Source: Stenotrophomonas sp. SAM-B (GTDB lineage Bacteria; Pseudomonadota; Gammaproteobacteria; Xanthomonadales; Xanthomonadaceae). From it: a DNA stretch of 64,000 nt. Below are positions 28,101 to 36,681 of this stretch, piece after piece. The stretch is from the NCBI RefSeq assembly GCF_013387485.1, contig NZ_JABBXB010000004.1, forward strand, positions 372,001 to 436,000. The letters run 5' to 3'. Within the stretch, counting starts at the first letter, position 1. Each line of letters begins with the position of its first letter. The notes below the pieces were generated by a model, which was given only the letters and a program-made list of their open reading frames with translations, was not told the origin of the DNA and searched no databases. The translations under genes were made by a program, and so were the position numbers.

Positions 28101-28846
28101 ATCGTCAGATCGCAGGCGGCGGCGTGACTGAAGCGCAATGGTCGGCATCGCCCTGGTTGCAGACGCTGCCCGTTGGGTCGCCTGCGGCCTCGTTCGGCAC
28201 TGCGCGGCGGCTGGTGGTGGTATCGCCGCATCCCGATGATGAAGTGCTGGCCTGCGGCGGGCTGATGGCGCTTGCCCACCAGAAGGGCCTGGGACTCGTG
28301 GTGGTTTCGGTGACCGACGGCGAGGCCTGCTATCCCGATCACCCTGCGTGGACGCCCGAACGGCTGCGCGCGGCCCGCGCCGCTGAACTGGATGAGGCGC
28401 TTCGTTGCCTGGGTCTGGCGAGTGCCGAGCGGCTCTCCTGGCACATCGACGACGGCGCGGTGACGGCCAGCGAAACGTGGATTGCCGAGCAGCTGGCGGA
28501 CGTGCTGCAGGCCGATGATCTGGTGCTGGCGCCGTGGCGCTTCGACGGACATCCGGACCATGAAGCGGTCGCCCGCGCGTGTGTGCAGGCCTGCGCCACG
28601 CGAGGTGCGGCACTGAAGGAATATCCCGTCTGGGGGTGGCATTGGCTGGACCCGCAGGTGGCGCCGACGGCTTGGGTGCCGGCCACGCGCTATGTGCTGG
28701 ATGACGCGATCGTGGCGCGCAAGCGCGACGCCATCCGGCAGTTCGTGAGCCAGACCGGCGCGGTGGAGGGGCTGGACTGCGACCCCATCCTGCCTGCCAC
28801 GGTGCTGCAGCGGTTCGAACGGAATTACGAGGTGCTGATCGGATGA
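28088..28846 (+). CDS. PIG-L/LmbE family deacetylase
   Basis: Zinc-dependent N-deacetylase family acting on GlcNAc-containing compounds. 252 residues; HPDDE metal and base motif at residues 48-52 (VVVSPHPDDEVLACGG) and the second metal ligand in DGHPDHEAVARA. GTG at 28088 is preferred because GGAGG lies 6 bases before it; a later GTG at 28097 is possible. It overlaps the end of the acyl-CoA-dehydrogenase-like gene and ends ATGA into the methyltransferase gene. Confidence 0.9.
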   Translation: MDAVNRQIAGGGVTEAQWSASPWLQTLPVGSPAASFGTARRLVVVSPHPDDEVLACGGLMALAHQKGLGLVVVSVTDGEACYPDHPAWTPERLRAARAAELDEALRCLGLASAERLSWHIDDGAVTASETWIAEQLADVLQADDLVLAPWRFDGHPDHEAVARACVQACATRGAALKEYPVWGWHWLDPQVAPTAWVPATRYVLDDAIVARKRDAIRQFVSQTGAVEGLDCDPILPATVLQRFERNYEVLIG

Positions 28847-29430
28847 GCGATGTCGCCTACTTCAACGCGCTGTACCAGGAAGAGGATCCCTTTCAGTACC
28901 GCACCCGCTGGTACGAGCGTCGCAAGCGCGCGCTCACGTTGGCGAGCCTGCCGCGCGCGCGTTTTTCCCGGGGTTGGGAGCTGGGCTGCTCCAACGGCGT
29001 CCTGACGGCGGCCCTGGCCGAGCGCTGTGACCAGCTGCTCGCCACCGATCTGAGCGAAGGCGCGGTTGCCGCCGCGCGCGTGATGACGCGGGGCCACGCG
29101 CACGTCACCATCGAACAGGCACGACACCCGCAGTCATGGCCGGCCGGCAAGTTCGATCTGATCGTGCTCGGTGAGATGGGCTACTACCTGACCCCGGAAG
29201 ACATGCAGCAGACCGCCGCGCAGGTGGTCACCTCGCTGGCGCCGCAGGGCGTGGTGGTCGCCTGCCATTGGCGCGTGCCGTTCGAACAGGCGCGGTGCAG
29301 CGCGGCGTTCGTGCACGCGCAGTTGGATGCCTGTCTGCCTCGCCTGTTTTCCTATCGTGACGAGGACATGCTGCTGGAGGGGTGGTCAGCCGACACCACG
29401 TCCGTCGCCGAGCGCGAGGGGCTGCGATGA
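28843..29430 (+). CDS. NodS-like SAM-dependent methyltransferase
   Basis: 195 residues, Rossmann fold with SAM-binding WELGCSNGVLTAALA (motif I), ATDLSEGAVAAAR (motif II) and FDLIVLGEMGYYL (motif IV). The opening YFNALYQEEDPFQYRTRWYERRKRALTLASLPR is typical of the NodS-like group that N-methylates a deacetylated glucosamine, which agrees with the deacetylase immediately upstream. The stop overlaps the glycosyltransferase start (ATGA). Confidence 0.87.
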   Translation: MSDVAYFNALYQEEDPFQYRTRWYERRKRALTLASLPRARFSRGWELGCSNGVLTAALAERCDQLLATDLSEGAVAAARVMTRGHAHVTIEQARHPQSWPAGKFDLIVLGEMGYYLTPEDMQQTAAQVVTSLAPQGVVVACHWRVPFEQARCSAAFVHAQLDACLPRLFSYRDEDMLLEGWSADTTSVAEREGLR

Positions 29431-30140
29431 TTGCCGTGACCCTTCCCGCGCACAACGAAGAACAACTGATCGCTGCCTGCCTGCAGTCGCTGCAGGTGGC
29501 CGCCCTGCATCCGGCCCTGCGCGACGAGCCGGTGGTCATCGTGGTGGCGCTGGACCGCTGTACCGATGCGACCGGCTGGATCTGCCAGCGCATGGGAGTG
29601 GAGGTGGTCAGCGTGGAGGCGGGCTGCGTCGGCGTCGCCCGCGCGGCGGCCAGCGAGCGGGCGTTGGCGCTTGGCGCCCGCTGGATCGGCTGCACGGATG
29701 CGGACAGCGTGGTGCCGCCGGATTGGCTTGCGCGGCAACTTCGCTGCGGCGCGAGTGCGTTCTGCGGCGTGGTGGCGGTGGGCGACTGGCTGGACTATCC
29801 GCAGGCCGTGCGCGAGCAGTTCCTGCAGGGTGAGCATGCGGTGGACGGGCATCCGCACGTGCACGGCGCCAACATGGGCTTCAGCGCGGCGGCGTATCGG
29901 CAGTCAGGCGGCTTCGCGCCACTGGCGACCGGTGAGGACGTCGCGCTGATCCAGACCATGCAGGGCGCGGGCATGCGGGTCGCGCGCCTGGCCAGACCGC
30001 GGGTGATGACCAGCGCCCGCCGGCAGGCGCGTGCGCCGCATGGCTTCAGCGACTTCCTGCGTCGGCTGGAGCAGCGCGTTGCGCTGGCGACGGATGACGT
30101 GATGGGCGACGTCGCGCCGGCGTCGTTGCTGGCGCGCTGA
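29427..30140 (+). CDS. Glycosyltransferase family 2
   Basis: 237 residues. IAVTLPAHNEEQLIAACLQSL, IVVALDRCTDAT, the DXD motif in GCTDADSVVPPDWL (about residue 92) and HGANMGFSAAAYRQSGGF are standard GT2 features; there is no clear membrane helix. Start at ATG 29427, overlapping the methyltransferase stop; the stop overlaps the start of the PQ-loop gene (TGATGG). With the deacetylase and methyltransferase this suggests assembly of a modified amino-sugar conjugate. Confidence 0.87.
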   Translation: MIAVTLPAHNEEQLIAACLQSLQVAALHPALRDEPVVIVVALDRCTDATGWICQRMGVEVVSVEAGCVGVARAAASERALALGARWIGCTDADSVVPPDWLARQLRCGASAFCGVVAVGDWLDYPQAVREQFLQGEHAVDGHPHVHGANMGFSAAAYRQSGGFAPLATGEDVALIQTMQGAGMRVARLARPRVMTSARRQARAPHGFSDFLRRLEQRVALATDDVMGDVAPASLLAR

Positions 30141-30409
30141 TGGAGCCGATCGACCTGCTCGGTTGGGCGGCGACCGCCGTGTTGATTGCCACGCTGTGGC
30201 GGCAGATCTGGAAGCAGTGGACGGCCGACGACGCGCAGGCGGTATCGACGTGGCTGTTCGTCGGCCAGATCACTGCGTCGGTGCTGTTCATCGCGTACAG
30301 CGCGGCCACCGGATCGATCGTGTTCGTGGTGACCAATTCGCTGATCCTGCTCACTGCGGTTGCGGGGCAATGCCTGTCATGGATGAAGCGGAGAAGGGCA
30401 GGGAAGTAA
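30140..30409 (+). CDS. Three-helix PQ-loop/SemiSWEET-like membrane protein
   Basis: 89 residues with three hydrophobic helices (LLGWAATAVLIATLW; AVSTWLFVGQITASVLFIAYSA; IVFVVTNSLILLTAVAGQCL) and the GW-A-T...Q...S-WLF pattern of PQ-loop half transporters, with RQ in place of PQ. Bacterial SemiSWEETs of this length dimerise and move small sugars. It closes the operon 25943-30409; its start overlaps the preceding stop. Confidence 0.72.
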   Translation: MEPIDLLGWAATAVLIATLWRQIWKQWTADDAQAVSTWLFVGQITASVLFIAYSAATGSIVFVVTNSLILLTAVAGQCLSWMKRRRAGK

Positions 30410-30427
30410 CACGCATTTCGCACGCCG

Positions 30428-30491
30428 ACGACGCGTCGTGCACATCGATCACGCAGTGCGTTGAGCTCTCTGAACACTGGTATTTCAGTGT
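30428..30491. promoter_or_regulatory. Two palindromes upstream of the ferritin-like gene
   Basis: A perfect 12-base palindrome ACGACGCGTCGT at 30428-30439 and an inverted repeat ACACTG-N6-CAGTGT at 30474-30491 lie in the 169-base gap before 30579. Either could be an operator or weak terminator; no regulator is assigned. Confidence 0.35.
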
Positions 30492-30578
30492 CACGCCGAC
30501 TTCATGGCCGATGCGGAAAAGTCGACTCACCCCGACAACAACACACGGGCCAAACCGGACCAACAGGAGTACATCGCA

Positions 30579-31028
30579 GTGAATACCGAATCGAAGACCG
30601 CGCATAACTTGAACGACCTGATCGAAATCGCCCGTGATGGCCAGGAGTTCTACACCGAGGCCGCAGGCAAGGTCGAAGATGCCGAGTTGGCGGCGCTCTT
30701 CACCCGTATTGCCGGTGTCAAGAATGAGATCGTCCGCTCGCTGAGCGCCACCGTTGTCGCCGCAGGCGGCAAGCCGGCCGACCATGGCACCTTCGTCGGT
30801 TCCATGCAGCAGTTCTACGGCAAGGTGCGCGCCACCCTGGGCGACAAGCAGTACGGCTACGTGGCCGAGCTGGAAGAATCCGAGGATCGCCTGCTGAAGG
30901 CGTTCAAGGACACCCTGACCGACGCCGACACCTCGCCCGCCGCGCGTCAGGAAGTGCAGCGTCTGCTGCCGCAGGTGCAGGAATGCCATGCGGTGATGCG
31001 CGACCGCAAGCACGCCATGAAGCACTGA
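30579..31028 (+). CDS. PA2169/DUF2383 family four-helix-bundle protein
   Basis: 149 residues from the GTG at 30579, chosen because AGGAG lies 9 bases upstream; the longer frame from 30504 adds non-conserved sequence. All-helical, with Glu-containing helices as in ferritin-like proteins (ARDGQEFYTEAAGKVEDAELAALFTRIAGVKNEIVRSL; QYGYVAELEESEDRLLKAFKDTL). The family is linked to stress responses in several proteobacteria but has no settled reaction. A strong terminator follows directly. Confidence 0.85.
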   Translation: MNTESKTAHNLNDLIEIARDGQEFYTEAAGKVEDAELAALFTRIAGVKNEIVRSLSATVVAAGGKPADHGTFVGSMQQFYGKVRATLGDKQYGYVAELEESEDRLLKAFKDTLTDADTSPAARQEVQRLLPQVQECHAVMRDRKHAMKH

Positions 31029-31056
31029 GTTCCAGTCGCTTCCTGAAGCGCTACCA

Positions 31057-31089
31057 GAACAGCCCCGGCACTGCCGGGGCTGTTCGTTT
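31057..31089 (+). terminator. Intrinsic terminator after the DUF2383 gene
   Basis: A perfect 13-bp stem GAACAGCCCCGGC/GCCGGGGCTGTTC with a 3-base loop (31057-31085), followed by GTTT. It lies 29 bases after the stop codon. Confidence 0.88.
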
Positions 31090-31187
31090 GTGCCCGGCGA
31101 CCCCGGCGTTGGCCAGGGCCCGCACGGCGCCGAACGGTGGTGCGGGAATTGGTGCATACTCGGGACAAAGAGCCGCTTGGATTTGTC

Positions 31188-31475
31188 ATGGAACACATGC
31201 GTTGGCTGACGCTTCGTCTCAGCAACAATCAATCCATCGGCCCGAAGGTGCTGATGGACCTGTGGGCCAACGCGTGCGAGACCAATCAGTCCTCGGTGAC
31301 CCGCGAAACGCTGCCCGGGAAATCGACCTCGTACGCGCTGCATGCACCGACGTCGCTGGCGTATCCCAAGCGCGCCGAGCTGCGCATGCGCAAGCTGCTG
31401 GAAGAAGCCGGTTACACCTTCACCCTCGGCTCGCTGGCCGACCGCCCGGCGCCGCAGCCGGTGCGCTTCCGCTGA
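31188..31475 (+). CDS. Small protein of unknown function
   Basis: 95 residues from the ATG at 31188 (MEHMRWLTLRLSNNQSIGPKVLMDLWANACETNQSS...). Mixed composition, no signal peptide or transmembrane helix; LAYPKRAELRMRKLLEEAGYTFTLGSL looks helical. A GTG at 31137 would add 17 residues. I do not recognise a family. It stands alone between a terminator and a convergent acetyltransferase gene. Confidence 0.6.
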   Translation: MEHMRWLTLRLSNNQSIGPKVLMDLWANACETNQSSVTRETLPGKSTSYALHAPTSLAYPKRAELRMRKLLEEAGYTFTLGSLADRPAPQPVRFR

Positions 31476-31529
31476 CGCCGTTCAACGGCGTCGCATTCAT
31501 CCCTGCGGCCCGCGGCCGCCACCGCGCGT

Positions 31530-32018
31530 TCAGTCGACCGGATCGGCGGCCACGCTGCGGACCATGATCCGCACCGGCATCCCTGCGGCATGCGGCACGG
31601 ACTCCAACGGGGCCCAGCCCAACCGGCGATACAGGCCGCCATCATCGGCTTCGGTCTGCAGGTAGATATCGCGCACGCCGAGCGCCCGGCCGCGCACCAC
31701 CAGTTCAGCGATGACCTTCTCGGCCAAGCCGCGCCCGCGGTGCGCCGGATCGACATACACGCCGCCCAGCCAATGCAGGCGTTCGGGGCGTTCGGTGCGT
31801 TCATGGAACTTGAGCTGCGCGGCGGCGACGGGAACCTCACCGTCCAGCGCGATCAGCAGCAGCGGCAGCTCGTCGTCCTGCAGGAAGACCTCCAGCCGTT
31901 GCTGCTCATCCAACAGCGCCATTCCGGGAACATGGTGTCCCCATTCCTGGAAGTACCACCCGGCCACGAGTGGCAGCAGGTCGGGGCGATCACTCAGCGG
32001 AACGATGGTGCAGGCCAC
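31530..32018 (-). CDS. GNAT family N-acetyltransferase
   Basis: 162 residues. Acetyl-CoA-binding motif A is VYVDPAHRGRGLAEKVIAELV (Q/RxxGxG/A as RGRGLA), preceded by the beta-bulge strand and followed by YLQTEADDGGLYRRLGW. GTG start at 32018 with GGAG 8 bases upstream. Substrate unknown. Divergent from the AraC-type regulator. Confidence 0.88.
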   Translation of the reverse strand: MACTIVPLSDRPDLLPLVAGWYFQEWGHHVPGMALLDEQQRLEVFLQDDELPLLLIALDGEVPVAAAQLKFHERTERPERLHWLGGVYVDPAHRGRGLAEKVIAELVVRGRALGVRDIYLQTEADDGGLYRRLGWAPLESVPHAAGMPVRIMVRSVAADPVD

Positions 32019-32107
32019 GGTAAACGCTCCATGTTGTACGGGTCGGCCGCCATGGTACGCGCATGCGCGGCTTGCGGTGCCCTTTGCCCTGCGCGCAGAC
32101 TATCGAC

Positions 32108-32797
32108 ATGCCTGCCAGCGCCTGCCACCTGCGGTGTTACGGAACCTCCAGCGACGTGGACCGGCACGACTTTGCGCAATGGGTGCTGCCGCTGCGCGGA
32201 GACCTGGACGTTGAAGTCGATGCGTTTGGCGGCCGCCTGGATGTGCTGCAGGGGGCCTTCGTGGCGCCGGGCGAGGGACATGCGCAGACCGGTGATGGCG
32301 ACCACCTGATGCTGATCGTCGACTGCCCGGCCGGGGTGATCGATGACGATACGCTCGACCACCTGCGCCGCCAGCGCTGGCTGGCCCTGCCCAAGGGGTT
32401 GCGGCAGCGCCTCACGGGTGCGGCGGAGCACGCCAACCACGATCTGCTGGCAGTCCTGTTGCAGCAGTACGCGCCCGCCGGCAGCGCAGCGCGGCTGCAT
32501 GCGCTGTGCACCCGGCTGACGGCCAATCCAGGCGCGGACTGGAACGTGGCCCGCATGGCGGCGCTGGTCGGCATCAGCGGCAGTCGCCTGCACGCAGCCT
32601 TCGTGCAGGAGTTCGGGGTACCGCCGCAGGCCTGGCTCAGCGCCTGCCGGCTGCGCTGGGCCAAGCATCGGCTGCTCACCAGCACCGACAGCATCGCCAC
32701 GATCGCACTGGATGCCGGGTATTCCGAGCACAGTGCACTGACCCGCGCCCTGCGCCGGGAAACCGGGCTGACCCCGCAGGCATTCCGGCGGCAGTAG
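32108..32797 (+). CDS. AraC-family transcriptional regulator
   Basis: 229 residues from the ATG at 32108; a frame to 32063 adds 15 residues without a better start site. The N-terminus is a cupin-like sensing domain (WVLPLRGDLDVEV ... GEGHAQTGDGDHLMLIVD). The C-terminus has two helix-turn-helix units: WNVARMAALVGISGSRLHAAFVQEFG and DSIATIALDAGYSEHSALTRALRRETGLTPQAFR. It precedes an EamA transporter gene on the same strand by 66 bases and may control it. Confidence 0.87.
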   Translation: MPASACHLRCYGTSSDVDRHDFAQWVLPLRGDLDVEVDAFGGRLDVLQGAFVAPGEGHAQTGDGDHLMLIVDCPAGVIDDDTLDHLRRQRWLALPKGLRQRLTGAAEHANHDLLAVLLQQYAPAGSAARLHALCTRLTANPGADWNVARMAALVGISGSRLHAAFVQEFGVPPQAWLSACRLRWAKHRLLTSTDSIATIALDAGYSEHSALTRALRRETGLTPQAFRRQ

Positions 32798-32863
32798 CCT
32801 CGGTCAAGACGCCGCCGCCCGCGGCTCCTACACTGCGCGGCCAATGCACAAGCGCGAGCCACA

Positions 32864-33811
32864 ATGAAACGATCGATGGGCGTGGGCATCGCCAATGGCA
32901 TTGCCGCCGGCGCGCTGTGGGGCGTGGTGTTCCTGGCCCCGGCGATGCTGCACAGCTTCAACGCCGTGCAGCTCTCGGCCGGCCGGTACCTGGTCTATGG
33001 CCTGATTGCCGTGGTGCTGCTGGCACCGCACTGGCGGCAGCTCAAGGACCGGCTCGGCTGGCCCGAGTGGCGGGGCCTGTTGTGGCTCAGCCTGGCCGGC
33101 AACCTGGTCTATTTCCTGCTGCTGGCCAACGCGGTGCAGTGGGCCGGCGGTGCCGCCGCTTCGCTGATCGTCGGGTTGATTCCGGTGGTGGTGACCCTGG
33201 CCGGCGTGCGCGAGGAAGGCGCCGTGCCGCTGCGACGCCTTGCCCCTGCGCTGCTGCTTTGCCTGCTCGGCGTGGCGCTGGTGGGCTATGAGGCCTTGAT
33301 GGCCGAACACGCTGAGGGCTCGCCCGGGCGAAGGCTGCTGGGCCTGCTGTGCGCGGTCGGTGCCTTGTTGTCCTGGGCGGTGTATTCGATCGGCAACAGC
33401 CGTTGGCTGGCCCGCCGCCCGGACCTGTCCGGGCACGACTGGTCGCTGCTGACCGGCATCACCACCGGCGGGCTCGCCCTGGTGCTGGTGCCCAGCGCCT
33501 TCGTGACCAGTACGACGGCGCATCCCCCCGGCGAGTGGCTGAACTTCTGGCTGATCAGCGCAGGCGTTGCCGTGGTGGCCTCGGTGCTCGGCAACGCGTG
33601 CTGGAACCGCGCCAGCCGCAACCTGCCGTTGACCCTGACCGGGCAGATGATCGTGTTCGAAACCCTGTTCGCGCTGCTCTATGGCTTTGCCTGGCAGCAG
33701 CGCTGGCCGACGCTGATGGAGACGGTGGCGATCATCTGCCTGGTGTCCGGCGTGCTGATGTGCGCGCATGCGCATCGGCCGCCCGCGGCGGTGGCCGAGC
33801 ACGTTGGCTAG
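32864..33811 (+). CDS. EamA/DMT-family transporter
   Basis: 315 residues with ten predicted transmembrane helices in two EamA repeats (first beginning GIANGIAAGALWGVVFLAPAML, second GLLCAVGALLSWAVYSIGNSRWL). LPLTLTGQMIVFETLFALLYGF is the conserved penultimate segment. Drug/metabolite export or import; substrate unknown. No clear ribosome site; ATG at 32864 is the first suitable start. Confidence 0.87.
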   Translation: MKRSMGVGIANGIAAGALWGVVFLAPAMLHSFNAVQLSAGRYLVYGLIAVVLLAPHWRQLKDRLGWPEWRGLLWLSLAGNLVYFLLLANAVQWAGGAAASLIVGLIPVVVTLAGVREEGAVPLRRLAPALLLCLLGVALVGYEALMAEHAEGSPGRRLLGLLCAVGALLSWAVYSIGNSRWLARRPDLSGHDWSLLTGITTGGLALVLVPSAFVTSTTAHPPGEWLNFWLISAGVAVVASVLGNACWNRASRNLPLTLTGQMIVFETLFALLYGFAWQQRWPTLMETVAIICLVSGVLMCAHAHRPPAAVAEHVG

Positions 33812-33904
33812 GGCAGCCGTTGTGCCGCCTGGATGGTGTCATTCGCAACTTGTTGGCCGACGATCAGTGCAGATGACGTGCGGCGATCTTTTGCGATGCA
33901 GCAC

Positions 33905-33931
33905 TTGACAAGCAGGGCGGCGGCGTAGTTT
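33905..33931 (+). promoter_or_regulatory. Candidate promoter of the threonine operon
   Basis: A perfect TTGACA (33905-33910) followed after 15 bases by TAGTTT (33926-33931). The spacing is short and the -10 weak, but it sits 10 bases before the leader peptide, where the thr promoter is expected. Confidence 0.5.
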
Positions 33932-33940
33932 TCTTGGCCC

Positions 33941-34069
33941 ATGGTCATCACCGTCGCCCACGCCTACCTGCTCGTTCCCGCCTCCGCGGGCGGCCAGGCC
34001 GTGTTGACCGGTACCACCATCATTACCACCGCCACCACTCGCCCGGTGCGGCCCGTCGTCTTCGCGTAA
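33941..34069 (+). CDS. thrL: Threonine operon leader peptide
   Basis: A 42-codon frame beginning MVITVAHAYLLVPAS and running into a regulatory-codon block TGTTIITTATT (residues 23-33) before RPVRPVVFA and a TAA at 34067. Eight of its codons are Thr and three Ile, of which seven Thr and two Ile fall within the 11-residue block. It lies 89 bases before thrA, and the RNA between can fold in alternative ways. This is the arrangement of ribosome-mediated attenuation by charged Thr- and Ile-tRNA, as with thrL of E. coli, although the peptide is twice as long. No strong ribosome site is visible. Confidence 0.8.
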   Translation: MVITVAHAYLLVPASAGGQAVLTGTTIITTATTRPVRPVVFA

Positions 34070-34083
34070 TTTCCGAAAACCAC

Positions 34084-34142
34084 GGCCCCGCACCCAGATC
34101 AGGTGGCGGGGGAGACTCTCGAACCTGATATGACGCGGGGCC
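34084..34142 (+). promoter_or_regulatory. Mutually exclusive RNA stems between thrL and thrA
   Basis: Segment CCCCGCACC (34086-34094) can pair with GGTGGCGGGG (34102-34111). Alternatively ATCAGGT (34098-34104) pairs with ACCTGAT (34123-34129) inside a longer stem GGCCCCGC (34084-34091) with GCGGGGCC (34135-34142). The two folds share bases and cannot coexist. No T-run follows, so the switch could work through Rho, through a non-canonical terminator or on the thrA ribosome site. Confidence 0.6.
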
Positions 34143-34158
34143 TCCCATCGAGGTCAGC

Positions 34159-36681
34159 ATGTCTTCTGTCGCCGCTTCCGCTCCACCTTCCGCCCTGCCT
34201 GCCGTCTCCGTCGCGTCGCGGGCCGGCGTGGCCACCGTGGTCCACAAGTTCGGCGGCACCTCGGTCGCCGATGCCGAGCGCTATCGCCACGTGGCGCAGC
34301 TGCTGCTGGCGCGTGACGAGGCGATGCAGGTCACCGTGGTCTCGGCGATGAAGGGCGTCACCGATGCGCTGATCGCGGTGGCGACGCTGGCGGCCGACGA
34401 TGGCTCGGCCTGGCGCGAGCAGTGGCATGCGCTGCGTGCGCGCCATCGCGGGGCGGCGGTGGCCCTGCTGGGGGAGCACGCCGGCGCGACGGTGGAGTGG
34501 CTGGATCAGCGCTTCGACGCGTTGGCCGAGGTGCTGGGCGCGCTGGCGGTGATCGGTGGCTTGCCCACCGAGGTGCTGGACCGCGTGCAGGGCATGGGCG
34601 AGGTGTATTCGGCGCAGCTGCTCGGGAAGTATCTGCAGACGCTGGGCGAAGACTGCGCGGTGCTGGATGCGCGCGATGTGCTGGTGATCGAGCGCGGTGA
34701 ACTGGGCGTGGATGTGGACTGGGTGCGCAGCGCCGAACGCCTGGCCCAGTGGCGCCTGCAGCACCCGCAGGTGCGCATCGTGGCGACCGGCTTCGTCGCC
34801 CGCGACCGCCAGGACCGCATCACCACGCTCGGCCGCAACGGCAGCGACTATTCCGGTGCGATCTTCGCCGCGCTGTTCAACGCCGATGAGCTACACATCT
34901 GGACGGATGTGGACGGCGTACTCTCGGCCGATCCGCGGGTGGTGCCCGAGGCGGTCCAGCTGGAAGCGCTGAGTTACGACGAGGCCTGCGAGCTGGCGTA
35001 CTTCGGCGCGAAGGTGGTGCACCCGCAGACGATGTCCCCGGCGATCGAGCGTGGCCTGCCGATCATCATCCGCAACACGTTCCATCCGGATCATCCGGGG
35101 ACGCGCATCACCGCCGAGCGCACCGTCTCCGGCCCGATCAAGGGGCTGACCTTGAGCCCGGACCTGGCCGTGCTCAATCTGGAGGGCACCGGCCTGATCG
35201 GCGTGCCGGGCACGGCCGAGCGTGTGTTCGCGGCGCTGCGCAATGCGCATGTGTCGGTGGTGATGATCTCGCAGGGCTCCTCCGAGCATTCGATCTGCTG
35301 CGTGGTGAAACAGGCCGAGGCCGTGCGTGCGCGCGAGTCGCTGCTGCAGGCCTTCGCCCACGAGCTGAGCCTGGGCCAGGTGCAGCGCGTGCAGCTCACC
35401 GACAACGTCAGCGTGCTGGCCGCGGTGGGCGATGGCATGGCCGGGCAGCCCGGCGTGGCCGCGCGCCTGTTCGAATCGCTGGGCCGCGCACAGGTGAACA
35501 TCCTGGCGATCGCGCAGGGCTCGTCCGAGCGGAACATCTCCGTGGCCGTGGACAGCCGTCACGCCACCAAGGCCCTGCGTGCGGCGCATGCAGGCTTCTG
35601 GCTGTCGCCGCAGACGTTCTCGGTCGGTGTGATCGGCCCGGGCAACGTCGGTGCAGCGCTGCTGGACCAGCTGCAGGCGGCGCAGGGGCAGTTGCTCGGC
35701 CGCGCCAACGTGGATCTACGCCTGCGCGCGGTCGCCTCGCGCACGCGGATGGTGCTGGACGAGCGCGGCCTGAAAGGCGACTGGCGCGCGGCGCTGTCCG
35801 GTCCTGCGCAGCCGAGCGATCTGGACGCATTCACCGAACACCTGCTCTCCGCCCACCTGCCGCACGCGCTGATCATCGACTGCAGCGGCAGTGCCGACGT
35901 GGCCGACCGCTATGCCGGCTGGCTGGCGGCGGGCATCCACGTGGTCACCCCGAACAAACAGGCCGGTGCGGGTCCGCTGGAGCGCTATCACGCGATCCGC
36001 GAGGCGGCCGCCGGCAGCGGCGCGCGTTTCCGTTACGAGGCCACGGTGGGTGCCGGCCTGCCGGTGATCACCACGCTGCGCGACCTGGTCGATACCGGCG
36101 ATGAAGTGCTGGCGATCGACGGCATCTTCTCCGGCACGTTGGCGTGGCTGTTCAACAAGTATGACGGCCAGGTGCCGTTCTCCGAGCTGGTCAGCCAAGC
36201 GCGGGGCATGGGGTATACCGAGCCGGACCCGCGTGATGACCTGTCCGGCGTGGATGTGGCGCGCAAGCTGGTGATCCTGGCGCGTGAGGCGGGCCGTGAG
36301 CTCAGCCTGGAGCAGGTGCACGTGGAGAGCTTGGTGCCTGAAGCACTGCGCCAGGCCAGCGTGGACGATTTCATGGCCGGCCTGCCGCAGATCGATGCGG
36401 TGTTCGCCGAGCGCCTGGCAGTCGCCAAAGCGGACGGCGCGGTGCTGCGCTATGTGGCGCGCCTGACGCCGGACGGCGCTGAAGTCGGCCTGGTCGCGCT
36501 GCCGGCCGGGCATGCCTTCGCCAACCTGCGCCTGACCGACAACGTGGTGCAGTTCACCACGCGCCGCTACTGCGACAACCCGCTGGTGGTGCAGGGCCCG
36601 GGCGCCGGGCCGGAGGTCACCGCCGCCGGCGTGTTCGCCGATGTGCTGCGCGTGGCGGTGGGCGAAGGAGCACGCCTGTGA
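34159..36681 (+). CDS. thrA: Bifunctional aspartate kinase/homoserine dehydrogenase I
   Basis: 840 residues, about the E. coli ThrA length. N-terminal aspartokinase with [13 protein letters not shown] (about residue 30), [15 protein letters not shown] nucleotide site ([15 protein letters not shown]) and [14 protein letters not shown]; a central pair of ACT domains that sense threonine ([34 protein letters not shown]); and C-terminal homoserine dehydrogenase with [17 protein letters not shown] and [20 protein letters not shown] lies 4-5 bases before the ATG. First structural gene of thrABC; overlaps thrB (GTGA). Confidence 0.96.
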   Translation: MSSVAASAPPSALPAVSVASRAGVATVVHKFGGTSVADAERYRHVAQLLLARDEAMQVTVVSAMKGVTDALIAVATLAADDGSAWREQWHALRARHRGAAVALLGEHAGATVEWLDQRFDALAEVLGALAVIGGLPTEVLDRVQGMGEVYSAQLLGKYLQTLGEDCAVLDARDVLVIERGELGVDVDWVRSAERLAQWRLQHPQVRIVATGFVARDRQDRITTLGRNGSDYSGAIFAALFNADELHIWTDVDGVLSADPRVVPEAVQLEALSYDEACELAYFGAKVVHPQTMSPAIERGLPIIIRNTFHPDHPGTRITAERTVSGPIKGLTLSPDLAVLNLEGTGLIGVPGTAERVFAALRNAHVSVVMISQGSSEHSICCVVKQAEAVRARESLLQAFAHELSLGQVQRVQLTDNVSVLAAVGDGMAGQPGVAARLFESLGRAQVNILAIAQGSSERNISVAVDSRHATKALRAAHAGFWLSPQTFSVGVIGPGNVGAALLDQLQAAQGQLLGRANVDLRLRAVASRTRMVLDERGLKGDWRAALSGPAQPSDLDAFTEHLLSAHLPHALIIDCSGSADVADRYAGWLAAGIHVVTPNKQAGAGPLERYHAIREAAAGSGARFRYEATVGAGLPVITTLRDLVDTGDEVLAIDGIFSGTLAWLFNKYDGQVPFSELVSQARGMGYTEPDPRDDLSGVDVARKLVILAREAGRELSLEQVHVESLVPEALRQASVDDFMAGLPQIDAVFAERLAVAKADGAVLRYVARLTPDGAEVGLVALPAGHAFANLRLTDNVVQFTTRRYCDNPLVVQGPGAGPEVTAAGVFADVLRVAVGEGARL

